Shown here one piece after another: positions 13,404-24,191 of a stretch of DNA of 64,000 bases. Within the stretch, counting starts at the first letter, position 1, and every line of letters starts with the position of its first letter. The position numbers and the translations under genes are program-made. The DNA lies in contig SZWC01000569.1 in the NCBI GenBank assembly GCA_023375785.1, positions 195,531 to 259,530 of the forward strand, read 5' to 3'. The notes beneath the pieces were generated by a model. The model saw only the letters and a list, made by a program, of their open reading frames with translations, was not told the DNA's origin and did no database searches. Source of the stretch: Penium margaritaceum (taxonomy: Eukaryota; Streptophyta; Zygnematophyceae; Desmidiales; Peniaceae).

Positions 13404-15507
13404 TCACAATGCAGCGAGGTTGTAGAGGCGGTATTCCATGGTGTCGTAGCCAAGGAAGGCGGCCTTCACTGACTTTGCGTCTAGCTTGCTACGGCTGCCG
13501 GTAGGCACGTGCACGAATGCACCACACCCGAAGACTTTCAGGTGCGTCACTGTTGGCTTGCGTCCCGTCCACGCCTCCTCCGGTGTCATAAGCGGCACGG
13601 CGCGCGTGGGACTCCGGTTTTTCAGGTACACGGCAGTGTTGACCGCTTTCGTCCAGAAAGTTGGTGGGAGCTCCGCATATTGGAGCATGGTGTGAAAACA
13701 CTCCATGAGTGTGCGGTTCGCGCGTTCAGCCACGCCATTCAGCTGCGGTGTTCTAGGTGGGGTGCCCTCGTGCTTGATCCCGCGATGCTTGAGGAAGGTG
13801 CGGAAGTCGTTGGAGAGGTACTCTCCTCCACCATCGGTACGAAGCACCTTCAACCGCCTGCCACTCTCATTCTGTGCAACAGCAATCCACGCCTTGAAAG
13901 CATCAAAGCACGCATCCTTGCCAGCCAGGAAGGGTACCCACGTCTTCCTCAACTTGTCATCAATGAACGTGACAAAGTACAACTTGCCGGACAGCGACTG
14001 TGATGGCATAGGACTGCACAAATCAGAGTGAACAAGTGAGAGAAGCTCAGCCACCCCCTTCCCTTCCCCCGTGAAAGGAGTGCGGGCTTGCTTCCCTTCA
14101 ATGCAGCTCTCACAAGCGGATGCACCAGGCTGCTTCACCCCCTTGAGCTCCAGACCAAGGACCATCTGCTGCATGGAGATGATGGCGCCAAAGCCGAGGT
14201 GACCGAGCCAGCGGTTCCACAGGCCGATGTCGTGTTTTCCCTCTCTCGTCGCCAATGCTGAGTCGGCTTCTTTCTTCGACGCCATGTAGAGGCAGTAAAG
14301 ACCGTCCTTGTTCGCTTTTGCTAGCACACGGCCTGCACGGGCAGAGATGGTGCAGCCACCATTCTCAAAGCAAACCTGCATGCCTTCGGAGATGAGAGAT
14401 GAGACTGAGAGGAGGTTAGCTGCCAGCCCCGGAACATGGAGCACCCCCTTCACATGACGTTCCACGTGCTTACCCTCAATGGAAGCACAAAACACAATCT
14501 CACCCTCCCCAACCGCCATTTGCACATGATTGTCCCCCATGTACACCCGACGAGGCTCGATGGCGGTGTAGACGACGAACCACTCCCGGCGACACGTCAT
14601 GTGCCGCGTGGCTCCCGAGTCGATGATGCAGAACAAGGCGGTATTGTTAGAGACATGCACGATCCGGATGGTGGTCACAAACCCACTCTCCCAATCTGCT
14701 ATGTTTGCGGAAGCGTCGGAATGCTTTCCCGCTCCCACTCTTGCCGCAAGGTCTGCCTCCTTCTTTCGACATTTGCGTGCCCAATGGCCCGGCTTCGTGC
14801 AGTAGTGGCAGTTACCCTTCTTCTTCCCTCCTCCGTCGTTGCCCCTGGTTGGTGCAGCACCACCCCCATGACCAGAGTTGGTGATGAGAGCGATGTCTAG
14901 TCCACTTCCGCCCTCCTCTCCCTTGCGCCGTTCCTCCTCAAACAGCAGGCTCCCCCACATCATTGAGGGAGAGCTTGTCGCCGCACTGGTCCAGGGCAAC
15001 AATGAGAGGAGTGTACCTGCTAGGAAGGCCAGAGAGGATGGTTAGCATGAGCACACACTCCTTGACCGGATCCTCAATTGCAGCAAGCTGGTCAGAGAGA
15101 GACTTCACCATGTTGATGTAGTCAATCATGGATCCAGACTCATCCATCTTCACAGTGTGAAAGCGACGGCGCACCTGCATGTTCATGAGGATTGAATTGG
15201 AAGCATAAGTGGAGTCAAGCTTTTTCCAAACCTCCTTGGGCATGAGGATGCCACGGACAAGGAGTTGCTGCCGTTCGGCGAGGTGGAGGTAGATGGTTGC
15301 GAGGACGCGGCCACGCTTCTCGCTGTAGGTACGGGCCTCGCCAGGATAGAGGGAGCTTTCTGCTGGTTCCTTCTCCTTCTCATCCACCTGGCTCTATAGA
15401 CCCTTCTCCATCAACACCATCTTCATGTTGCTGCTCCAGTTGAAGAAGTTCTTGCCTTTGAACTTGGCGATGTTGACGCCGGCCACCACGGAAGCGGATG
15501 CCGCCAT
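13404..15507 (-). pseudogene. gag-protease-integrase relic of element D
   Basis: Gag begins near 15507 (MAASASVVAGVNIAKFKGK) and continues as a UBN2-type gag (LMNMQVRRRFHTVKM, LTILSGLPSRYTPLI). The zinc knuckle CHYCTKPGHWARKC lies near 14800, and protease IIDSGATRHMTC near 14615. The integrase zinc-binding region (WLGHLGFGAI, CESCIEGKQ) is near 14210-14090. The integrase core (LVHSDLCSPM, RTDGGGEYLS, RTPQLNGVAERANRT) spans about 14050-13710, and the C-terminal part (HLKVFGCGAFVHVP) is near 13530. The retroviral-like particle and integration functions are known for the family; this copy is partial and broken. Confidence 0.85.
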
Positions 15508-15593
15508 ACTAGTGCAACGTTCAGCCCACAAACGGTTCTCTCACACAGCAGGGTGCAAGGAATGCCTCTAGGATGATACAAAGCCTTGTTCTA

Positions 15594-15605
15594 GCTCTGA
15601 TACCA
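15594..15605 (-). promoter_or_regulatory. Primer-binding site of element D (tRNA-iMet 3' end)
   Basis: The minus strand reads TGGTATCAGAGC, an exact match to the usual plant copia primer site. It lies one nucleotide inside the end of the 5' LTR. Confidence 0.9.
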
Positions 15606-15606
15606 C

Positions 15607-16253
15607 TGATGGAAACTGGGACAGCCCTCATGGAGGTGATCAGGCTTACCAAGAGCCGCCTAGGCAGGACCAACTGTTTGTGAGGGAGTTGCAGGTTGCA
15701 CAGACAGAAATTACATAAGCGAATGTAGGTTTGCAAAGAATGTGAATGTCTGAATCAACTCTTGATTGAGAAATGAAATTAACACAGCTTTCTAACAAGC
15801 CTAATTACGCCTCATTTGGCACTTGGAGCTGGAAGAACCACTATGTCAAAGTTCACCTCCTAGCACACTCCTAGCCTAGCGGAATGAGCGGCAGTCACAC
15901 TCTCACACAAGAGAATTACCATCCCTGCCATGTGCACGACCAATAATCTTGGTGGGGACCTTCCTTGAAGCCCCCTAAAGGTCCTCCTACCGCCTTTCTA
16001 CCTTGAAGGCCGCTCCAAACCTCCATGGCCAATAACTGTGGCCGTCATTGGTGCTGGTTGTGCAGGAGTTGTCACTTGAACCGGACCCATTGCCATCAAA
16101 CCTTGAAAATCCATATCTCCCTCAAACAGACTCCGAATCAAGTTCCGTAAAGTGCTACAGAATCAGCAAAACATCCTCTACTCAATCTTATGACCTGATG
16201 ATTTTTATCGAGCAACCCACTTTGGTCACTTTTTTGGCACCCCATATCCAACA
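15607..16253 (-). repeat. 5' LTR of element D
   Basis: 647 bp running TGATGG...CCAACA on the plus strand, bounded by the primer site on the left. On the right 'ctaac' (16254-16258) may be the target-site copy. No partner LTR is present in the window. Confidence 0.75.
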
Positions 16254-16258
16254 CTAAC

Positions 16259-16719
16259 GAGCTCCAAATGTACCAGGGCCATGAATGAAGTGGCCAGAAG
16301 GACCTCCTTGACCAGGGTGACCTTCTCTTTGACTTCTGGGCGAGGAAAAGCGCTTCGATGGATCATTGTTGAAACACCTCCCGCTGTCTAGTGTGTAAGG
16401 CAAGGTGGGCGGGTCCATCAAGGGTTGCTTTGACGGTCGTAGCATGGGTTCTATTGCTCCGATTTGGGCGTGCTTGGATGCGTTGGAAATCTTAGATCAC
16501 AGGCTATAAGAATCTAATTTAATCTCATTGTGCTTACTAATGAAAACATGTTCCAATTCGGATCTATTGAATGTGATTTGTTCTGTCCACTGACATGTGT
16601 GATCCTTGTAGCCCACACTCTTCACTATTGGTGTCCATTGGCTGCCCCAAATACCGGTAGCGTACATCAGTGATAGCTACGCATCCTTGAGATTTTCTCT
16701 ACACCCACTAGTGCCAACA
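16259..16719 (+). repeat. 5' LTR of element B (partial)
   Basis: Matches the last 460 bp or so of the 3' LTR at 20991-21710. It carries a TATA-like 'ggctataag' near 16503 and ends in GTGCCAACA just before the primer site. The front part is absent, next to element D. Confidence 0.8.
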
Positions 16720-16721
16720 AA

Positions 16722-16736
16722 GGGTTATGGATCCAC
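16722..16736 (+). promoter_or_regulatory. Primer-binding site of element B (anticodon arm of tRNA-iMet)
   Basis: GGGTTATGGATCCAC starts 2 nt after the LTR. It is complementary, with two mismatches, to GTGGGCCCATAACCC, the anticodon arm of plant initiator tRNA-Met as I know it. This is the half-tRNA type of primer site. Confidence 0.75.
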
Positions 16737-16786
16737 GTGCCTAGAAGGACCCTAGCTCTACAACTTTCATGCTATTGTCACGCGCC

Positions 16787-19700
16787 ATGGCAATGACCGA
16801 GCAAGAGAGCATCGGCGCCATCTCAAAGTTTGACGGGAACGGCTTCCCTTTGTGGAGGTGGCATTTTGATGTCTACCTCAATGAAAAAGACCTGCTTGAG
16901 CTGGTCAACGGTAAAGAGACCACCCCTCTGGATATCGCGATGCCGGAGGATGTGGACAAGTACAAGAAGCGCAACAAGAAGACGCTTGTGTTGTTAGTGT
17001 TAGCGCTAGCTCCGACGCAGCACATACTGATTCAAGGATACACGGAGGCCGTGGAGGCCTAGTAGAAGCTCTGCACCATCTACCATTCCACCAACCTTGA
17101 TAACCAGTTCTTTTTCTTCAAGAGACCCGTCACCCTTCGAGCCAACGAAGGCCACGACATCATGGACATCCTGCAGGAGATCGACTCCCTTACTGCCGAG
17201 TGAATAACCACCGTATGGAAGGTCGACCCTCAACTGCAGGCCATGATCCTCCTCTAGGCCTTGCCAGACAGGTGGAGCCCCATGATCACCATTGTAGGCG
17301 GCTAATCCGTTGATGAGCTGAAGTACCCAAAGGTGGCTGTGTACATCTGCAATGAATGGATGCGATGTGGTGGGACAGAGAGCGGGGCAACATCAAGTTC
17401 CGAATATGCAGTCTGCCCTCAAGGTGGAGGGGGAGGCAAGAAGGGGAGGGGTGCCAGGCGGGGCACCAAGAAAGGTGACAAGAAAGGTGAGTGCTATGTG
17501 TGTGTGGCAAAGAAGGCCACTATGCACGTAACTGCCCCAGCATGAAGTCAGACCAGTCAGGGAAGACTGAAAAGAAGTACGACCTTATAACATTGGCAAA
17601 GGAGTCCGTCGACTTGAAAGATCTTGGAGTCTCCGTGATTGACTCCGGATCAGGCCACTACACAAAATGTAAGCAGGAGGCATTCGTCACCTATGGCACC
17701 TCAAAGCGGCACATGACGGTGACCAACAGCAATACGGAGTTGGCTGCCAGTGAAGGCAATGTTTGCATCACGATGGATGTGGACAGGAAGGCTGTCACGA
17801 GCACAATTCATGACTCGCTCCACATGCCCAAATTTGGGGCAAACCTGCTGTTAGTGAGCCTGCTTACCAACAAGGGGCTCAAAGTGCTCTTCAACAAGAA
17901 AGAGGTCATGATCCGGAAGAAGGGGAACAACAAGGTGACTGCACGTGGAAAGCAAGAGGATGACGTGTACCTGTTTCGTGCAAAGATCATCGGCAGCCGG
18001 GCGGGATCCGGCGTTGTCCACCTCGTGAAGAAGGATGATGGAGACGTGGACATGTGGCAGCGCCGCCTATGTCACATTGCTCCCTCAACTGTGAGAGACA
18101 TGGGGAAGAAGGAAGTGGTGCGGGATCTTGAGTTCAAGAGCCTCAACGTAGCCAAGAATGTTGTGTGTGAGCCGTTCGTGGTTGACAAGGCGACACAGCA
18201 GCCGTTTGATGGCAAAGAGACGCGTGCATCGACAAAGTTGGAGGTGGTCCACACTAACGTATGCGAACCATTCGAGAGCTCCATCGAGGGCGCTTGCTAC
18301 TTAGTGACCTTCATCGACGATCACAGCCACAAGCTCTACCTCTAAATGATCACGAGGAAAAGCGACGTCCTATCGTGCATGCAGGAGTTCGTGGTAGTAG
18401 TGGAGCTGCAAACAAAGTTGAAGGTGAAGGCGTTCCAAAGTGACAACGGTAGTGGTTACGAGGGCTGTTCGGCATGGATGAAGAGCAAGGGGATCGTGTG
18501 ACAGAAAACAATGCCACATTCTCCGCAACAGAACGGTATCGCCGAGAGGGCAAACCGCACCATCCTCAACATGGTCCGGTCCATGTTGAGCGATGCCGGC
18601 CTCACGTAGTTGTACTGGGGCAAGGCGGCACGGACAGCGGCGTACATCAGGAACCTGACGCCGACAAATTCGTTGAAGGACACGGAGTCCAAAGTGTAGA
18701 AGATGCCACAAGAGGTGTGGAGGGGGAGGAAGCCAACTGTGGCTCACCTCCGCACGTTTGGTTGCGTTGCACATGCTGTTGTGCAGGCATGGGAGGGACA
18801 GGGAAAGCTGGAACCACGGACTCGTCGGTGCATCTTTGTTGTGTACAAGAGCGAGAGCAATGCGTACCAGCTCTTTGACCCACGCAAGCAGCAGATCATG
18901 AAGAGTCACGACGTCACGTTCGACGAGGACAGCCATTGGACGGACTACGATGTGGGCTTCTCCAAGCGGGGGGAGTGGCTGCCACTCCTCGAGAGGGAGA
19001 CACCAGAGGACGCAAAGAGAGTGACGTCCAAGGAGCTCCAGCCAGTGAGAACCATCCAAGAGATGGGGGATCGGCTGATTTGCTTTCATCTGAGTCGGAC
19101 AATGAGTCCAAAGCGCCGGCAGCAGTGGAGCTGAATGAGGAGGCAGGGAGTGAGCCCGCATATCCATGGTCCCCGAGAGAGGAGGAGCAGGCCAGCGGTG
19201 CAAGTGGCGTCGCGAGAGGACAGCAACAGCAGTAGCAGCGGTAGCAACAACAGCAGCAGCGGCAGCAACAGCAGCAGACTCGAAGAAGTGGACGCGTAAG
19301 GAGGATGGCAAAACTGTACGATGTTACGGAGGGCATTGAGACTGCGTTTGCTGGAGCGTTCTTTGTGCAAGAGGAGCCCGAGACCGTCAAGGAGGCGTTG
19401 CAGTGGAAGGACGGGGATGAGTGGGACGGAGCTATGAAATTTGAGCTCACCTCCCATGAAGAGAATGGAACTTGGCACCTGACTGACAGGCCGGAGGGCA
19501 CAAAAATTGTCGGCTCCAAGTGGATCTTCAAGAAGAAGCTCACCAGGGAGGGGAAGGTGGAGCGGTACAAGGCGCAGCTAGTTGCGAAGGGGTATGCCCA
19601 ACGGAAGGGTGAACACTACGAAGAAACCTTTACACCTGTGGTGAAGTTTGCCTCCATCCACTCCATCCTCTCCGTGGCCTCGGCGCGCGACTGCAAAATC

Positions 19701-20935
19701 CACCAAATGGATGTAAAAACCGCATTCCTCAATGAAAACCCAGACAAGGAGGTCCTCATGGAGGTACCAGAAGGGCTGGACGCGCTACCGGAAAGGTGTG
19801 TCGGCTTTCCAAGACGCTCTATGGGCTGAAGCAAGCACCACTCATGTGGTAGACAAAAATGGACAGCTTCATGGCCGAGCTTGGCTTCAAGCGCTGTGAA
19901 GTGGATCAAAGCGTTAACGTGTGGACGCAGTCGAGGTTCCACCAGATTGTGGTTTACAACGTGGATGACCTCATCCTTGTGTCATTGGACATGGAGGAGT
20001 TGGTGAACCTGAAATGGCAGCGGGGCGGTCGGTTCAAAATGACCGACATGGGCGAGCTCGAGTACTACCTCGGCGTCGCCATCAAGAGGGACCGCAAGGT
20101 ACACACGATGGAGATAGGGCAGGAAATGTATGTGCAATAGGTACTCCGTCACTGTAACATGGAGTGCGACTCCATCGGCATACCCATGACCACCACATGT
20201 GAACTGACCTCGATCATGGGGCCCAGTAAGGATGAGGAGAAGGAGAAGATGGCAAGTGTGCAGTACCAGACTATAGAGGGGAGCATAATGTACGCCATGG
20301 TGGCGACGCTGCCCGATCTGGCCTTTGCGGAGGGTGAAGTGAGTTGCTATGTTGCTGACCCCGGGCCGCTACATTGGCAAGCGGTGAAGTGGATCCTCCG
20401 CTATCTCAAAGCTACAAAATATTTGTGGCTCGTGTTTGGAGGGGGAGCATGTGATGACTCCCTTGAGTTGGTCAGCTACTCTAATGCCGACTGGGTTGGT
20501 GATGTGGATGGCAGAAAATCATCATCGGGGTACGTGTTTGTGCTTGGTGGTGCAGCAGTTTCATGGGCAAGTAGGAAGTAGGACTGTGTGACACTGTCGA
20601 GCACCAAAGCGGAGTACATCGCGCTCGCGGAAACCGCAAAGGAGGCGGTGTGGCTGCGGCGGCTGCTAAAGGAGGTTGGGGTGTCTCAAAGGAAGCCAAC
20701 TATACTCAATGTGGACAACATGAGTGCCATCTGCCTGACCTAGAACTTGGTGCTGCAGAGGAGGACCAAGTACATCGAGATCCGGTATCACTACCCATGG
20801 GACTTGGTGGCAAAGGGAGATGTGGCTATTGTGCATTGTGGCACTAAGCACATGCTTGCCGTCGCCATGACCAAGGCATAGCCCACAGACATGTACAGTG
20901 TGAGCTGCATGGAGCTTGGTCTACACTGTGAGGTT
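16787..20935 (+). pseudogene. gag-pol coding relic of element B
   Basis: Gag begins at 16787 (MAMTEQESIGAISKFDG). The zinc knuckle CVCGKEGHYARNC is near 17500, and the protease-type motif VIDSGSG near 17635. The integrase zinc-binding part (WQRRLCHIAPSTV) is near 18055, and its core runs from about 18250 to 18600 (VTFIDDHSHKLYL). The C-terminal part (HLRTFGCVAH) is near 18745. A Gln/Ser-rich, CAG-repeat linker lies at 19220-19275. RT spans about 19370-20140 (GSKWIFKKKL, QMDVKTAFLNE), and RNase H about 20400-20900 (YSNADWVGDVDGRKSSSGYV). Fossil with several breaks. Confidence 0.87.
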
Positions 20936-20980
20936 TTAGATGCTGCCAGTTCCAGAACAGGGCATCAAGGCTACGGTGCA

Positions 20981-20990
20981 AGGGGGAGAT
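20981..20990 (+). promoter_or_regulatory. Polypurine tract of element B
   Basis: Agggggagat directly before the TGTTGG start of the 3' LTR. The same motif precedes the 3' LTR of element J. Confidence 0.85.
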
Positions 20991-21710
20991 TGTTGGCATG
21001 GTGTGCCCCTTGCCATGAGTGCCGTTGATCGTACTCCCTGGTTCGAGCACTGAAGAGTGGTCAAAAACCTGATCTGATTTTTTATTTGGATTTCTTGTAA
21101 TTTTCCATGCAGAACCCAGCTTTGATTTTTCAATTTGAGTGAGTATTCAGAAAGTTAGCCTAGCCCGAAACTTGTGTGTTGGGCGGATGGAATCTGGTAC
21201 CCACCACGGTTGATGGGACAATCCACCGCCAATGATCCCGGTTCGTCTCCACTGAGCTCCAAATGTACCAGGGGCATGAATGAAGTGACCAAAAGGACCT
21301 CCTTAACCAAGGTGACCTTCTCCTTGAAAACTGGGCGAGGAAAGGTGCTCCGACGGGTCATCGTCAAAGCGCCTCCCGTTGCCTGGCATGCAAGACAAGG
21401 TGGACGGCTCCACCAAGAGTTACTTCGACCGCCGTAGCAAGGGCTCTACCGCTCCAATTTGGGTGTACTTGGATGCGATGGAAAGCTTAGATTACAGGCT
21501 ATAACAATCTGATGTAATCGCACTATGCTAACAGTCAAAAACGTGTTTCAATCCAGATATACTGAATACAATGTGTTCTGCTCACATCCATGATCCTTGT
21601 GCTCCACACTCTTCACTATTGGTGTCCATTGGCTGCCCCAAATACCGGTACCGTAAATCAGTGAGAGATAGGTATCCTTGAGGGTGACTTTACACCCACT
21701 AGTACCAACA
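20991..21710 (+). repeat. 3' LTR of element B
   Basis: 720 bp running TGTTGGCATGG...AGTACCAACA. It has the conserved 'ttagattacaggctataa' promoter-like core near 21488 and a B-box-like 'cggttcgtctcc' near 21238. It is related to the LTRs of N (52388 and 55374) and H (23389). Confidence 0.88.
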
Positions 21711-21749
21711 GAGGCATTCTCGGCCAGCCCTGCAGAAGGGCTAAGCCAG

Positions 21750-23310
21750 AGGTGGAAGTGACGCCACTTCATGTGCGTAAGAGGCATTTCACCTGTACAA
21801 TGAGCAAAAGCAACATGGAGGAGGAGAATGCTCGGTCAACTTCTCTTGTTCTTTATGAGCAATCTGTCTTTCATAGCTTGCACATGGGCCAAGAGTATGG
21901 GTGCCATGTCGCAGACCATGTACAATGCCAAGCGACAGAGGCACAATGGTTGGTTCAGGAGGTGCAACGTATGGCGTAGTAAGAAGCCGCAGCACGTCAA
22001 GTTGTGGAGTAAGAGAGGGAGGCACTGAGGCAGCATATTGCTACCTAAGAGCTCCTTTGTCAACAGGAGAAGCCTATCCATGGAGCTCAAGCATCATTGA
22101 TGCAGCAGCTATAACAGTCACATGCAGCTCAAGCAACCCAAATTGTACAACTTCAGTAGTAGCTGGCATCGGCTCAGCATCAACAGTTGCACCTTCAGTA
22201 TAAGCAATAACAACAATAGTAGATGTAATGGTAACAGGGTTCACAAGCATTTTCTACACATCTGCCTCTTGCCAGCCCCCCTCTAGTCGTGCAACCAGCC
22301 ATATCTTCACAGGTGCAGCCGAATGCACCACCACAAGGAGGCATTCCACAACCGTTTGTGGCTCAATTTCCACAGCCTGCTTTGATGGTGCCACCCATGG
22401 CACAATACTAGCAGATACACCAAGCACCAGTGTCACAACCCTTTGCGGCACAACCAGCACCAGTCCATGTGGGAGCAGCACTAACACCACATGTCGCGCA
22501 ATCTGAAGGAAAAGGTGCTAGTCTCACACGTGAATGCTCAAGGGAAAGCATATCAAGGTCCAGATGACGGTGTTCCCCAAGCAGTAGCCTTACTATGTCT
22601 GCATAAGTTCAAGGTTGACAAATTTGATGGTGAGAATTTCCCGCACTGGACGTACAAATTCAAACAAGTCACTTAAATCCATGAAATCTGGAAGTTCTAT
22701 GATGATTACTACACACCTTCGCCCTCATGCTCACTGCTTAAAACTGTGGCAACGTACAACCACTTTATCCAAGCTGCTTTCATGGTGCTGGACGTCCATT
22801 TGACTCCTCGTATCCAGCAGGACAAACTGATGTACAAGGAGAGTGTTGAGCTAGCTCGTCAAGCATGGTCCTACCTATTGAGGACCTACATGCCCGGAAA
22901 CTTGACTTCTAAATCCAACATCCCGACAAAACTGCCACGTAATAACCTCAACAACTTTGACAACATCAATTCCTACATCAACAAGGCCATTTTGCTTCCC
23001 GATCAACTCACTGTGATGGATGTTCCTGTCTCAACACCTGTATTCATGACCTTTCTCCTCAACAGACTGGCTAGGAATTTGTACGACATCCGGAAGGTAC
23101 TCAAGTTCAAGCATGAAGCTGAGATCACAAAAGCATATGTTTGAAAAAAATACTTCCAACTGAGCAGCATGATCGGCAATTGACAAGGAGAGAATTCTCT
23201 CCAATGCAACCTTTAGGGTGTGAGCACTGCCGTATCCTCCCCTTAGCCCTAAAGGAAAAGCCAGTCCACCAAGAATAATGAATCCATCGAGTCGTTCATC
23301 CAATCCCCAC
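21750..23310 (+). pseudogene. Element G: gag relic with Gln-rich N-terminal half
   Basis: Plus-strand relic of a retrotransposon gag. The first part (about 21940-22500) encodes charged, Gln-rich and then Pro/Gln-rich sequence of coiled-coil type. The second part (about 22600-23144) resembles UBN2-type gag: VDKFDGENFPHW, then ARQAWSYLLRTYM and LLPDQLTVMDVP. A short Cys-rich stretch near 23215 may be what is left of a zinc knuckle. No pol or LTR can be tied to it, and it is broken. It lies between the 3' LTR of B and the 5' LTR of H. Confidence 0.55.
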
Positions 23311-23388
23311 CAAACACCAACAAGATCAGTGCATACAGCTAGAACTCAGGGTCACATCCTGCACTTGAGTGCTATTATTACAAGAAGA

Positions 23389-24124
23389 TGTTAGAAAATT
23401 GTGCCCCTTGCAATGGCTGTCGTGGATCAATTCATTGGTCCGGTCACTTGAGATTGGTTGATCATCAAATCCGTTTGCGCATGAGGATTCCATTAAGAAT
23501 TCCATGCAATATCGAGCTCTAATCTGCTTGATTTGAGTGAGTATTCAGAAACATAGCCCCGCCCAAAGGTCGGATGGTTGGTGGGTGGAATCTGGTGTCC
23601 ACCATGGGTGGCGGGATAACTCCACCGCAGGTGGTCTGGGGTCGACTCCCATGGTCTCCAAAGGCACAAGGGTCATAAAGGAACATGAGATTTCTCCTGG
23701 ACCAGGATGAGCCTCCCCCCATGTTTGAATGCCATGAAGGACAATTCGACAGGTTGCCGTTGAAGCGCCTCCCGTCACCTCTGTTTGTGGACATAGTGCA
23801 CGCCTCCACCATGGGTTACTTCAATGGCCGTAGCAGGGGCTCTACTGCTTGGTTTTGGGTGGATGCGTTGGAAATATCTGAACACAAGCTATAATGATTC
23901 AATATAACATCACTTTACAGAACAAAAAGTCACAATTCTACTCAGTGCAACTAATTGCGTCTCATTTCTGTCCACTCTAAACTGTAATTCTTGGATTCCA
24001 CAGTTTTCCACCTTGGTGTGCATTGGCTACTGAGTTAGCGTCAGCGTGCTCCATAGAAGGTCAGGCATCCTTGAGGGTGTAACTACACCTCCTAGGGCCA
24101 CATGCCTGGACAGTATTCCTGACA
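23389..24124 (+). repeat. 5' LTR of element H
   Basis: About 736 bp starting TGTTAGAAAATTGTGCCCC and ending CTGACA 2 nt before the primer site. It aligns with the LTR of B over 'ttgagtgagtattcagaaa', 'gggtggaatctggt' and 'ggatgcgttggaaat'. It also has a TATA-like 'aagctataatg' near 23887. Confidence 0.7.
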
Positions 24125-24126
24125 GT

Positions 24127-24141
24127 TGGTTATGGCCCCAC
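24127..24141 (+). promoter_or_regulatory. Primer-binding site of element H (anticodon arm of tRNA-iMet)
   Basis: TGGTTATGGCCCCAC, with two mismatches to the complement of the initiator tRNA-Met anticodon arm, 2 nt after the LTR end. Confidence 0.7.
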
Positions 24142-24191
24142 ATGCCCTAGGATGACCCTCGTCCTCTACACGCATGCTACCGCTACAAGCC

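Larger units (their letters stand above)
13404..16253 (-). mobile_element. Element D: partial Ty1/copia retrotransposon, group 1
   Basis: Minus-strand copia element with its 5' LTR (15607-16253), a canonical primer site, gag, zinc knuckle, protease and integrase. Homology ends near 13404 and no 3' LTR is seen. It is incomplete. The part that remains contains a 532-aa open frame, one of the best-kept coding pieces in the window. Its right edge abuts the truncated 5' LTR of element B, which suggests that D inserted into that LTR. Confidence 0.85.
16259..21710 (+). mobile_element. Element B: Ty1/copia fossil with half-tRNA primer site, group 2
   Basis: Plus-strand copia element, structurally nearly complete. 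It has a truncated 5' LTR (16259-16719), a primer site at 16722-16736, gag, zinc knuckle, protease, integrase, RT, RNase H, a polypurine tract (20981-20990) and a 3' LTR (20991-21710). The two LTRs are roughly 80% identical by eye, so the insertion is old. The coding part has several breaks. Related copies in the window are N, J and H. The LTR core 'ttagatca..ggctataa' is shared among B, N and J. Confidence 0.88.

Noticed and set aside
18370-19311. 313-aa minus-strand frame
   Set aside because: Antisense shadow of the integrase-to-RT region of element B.
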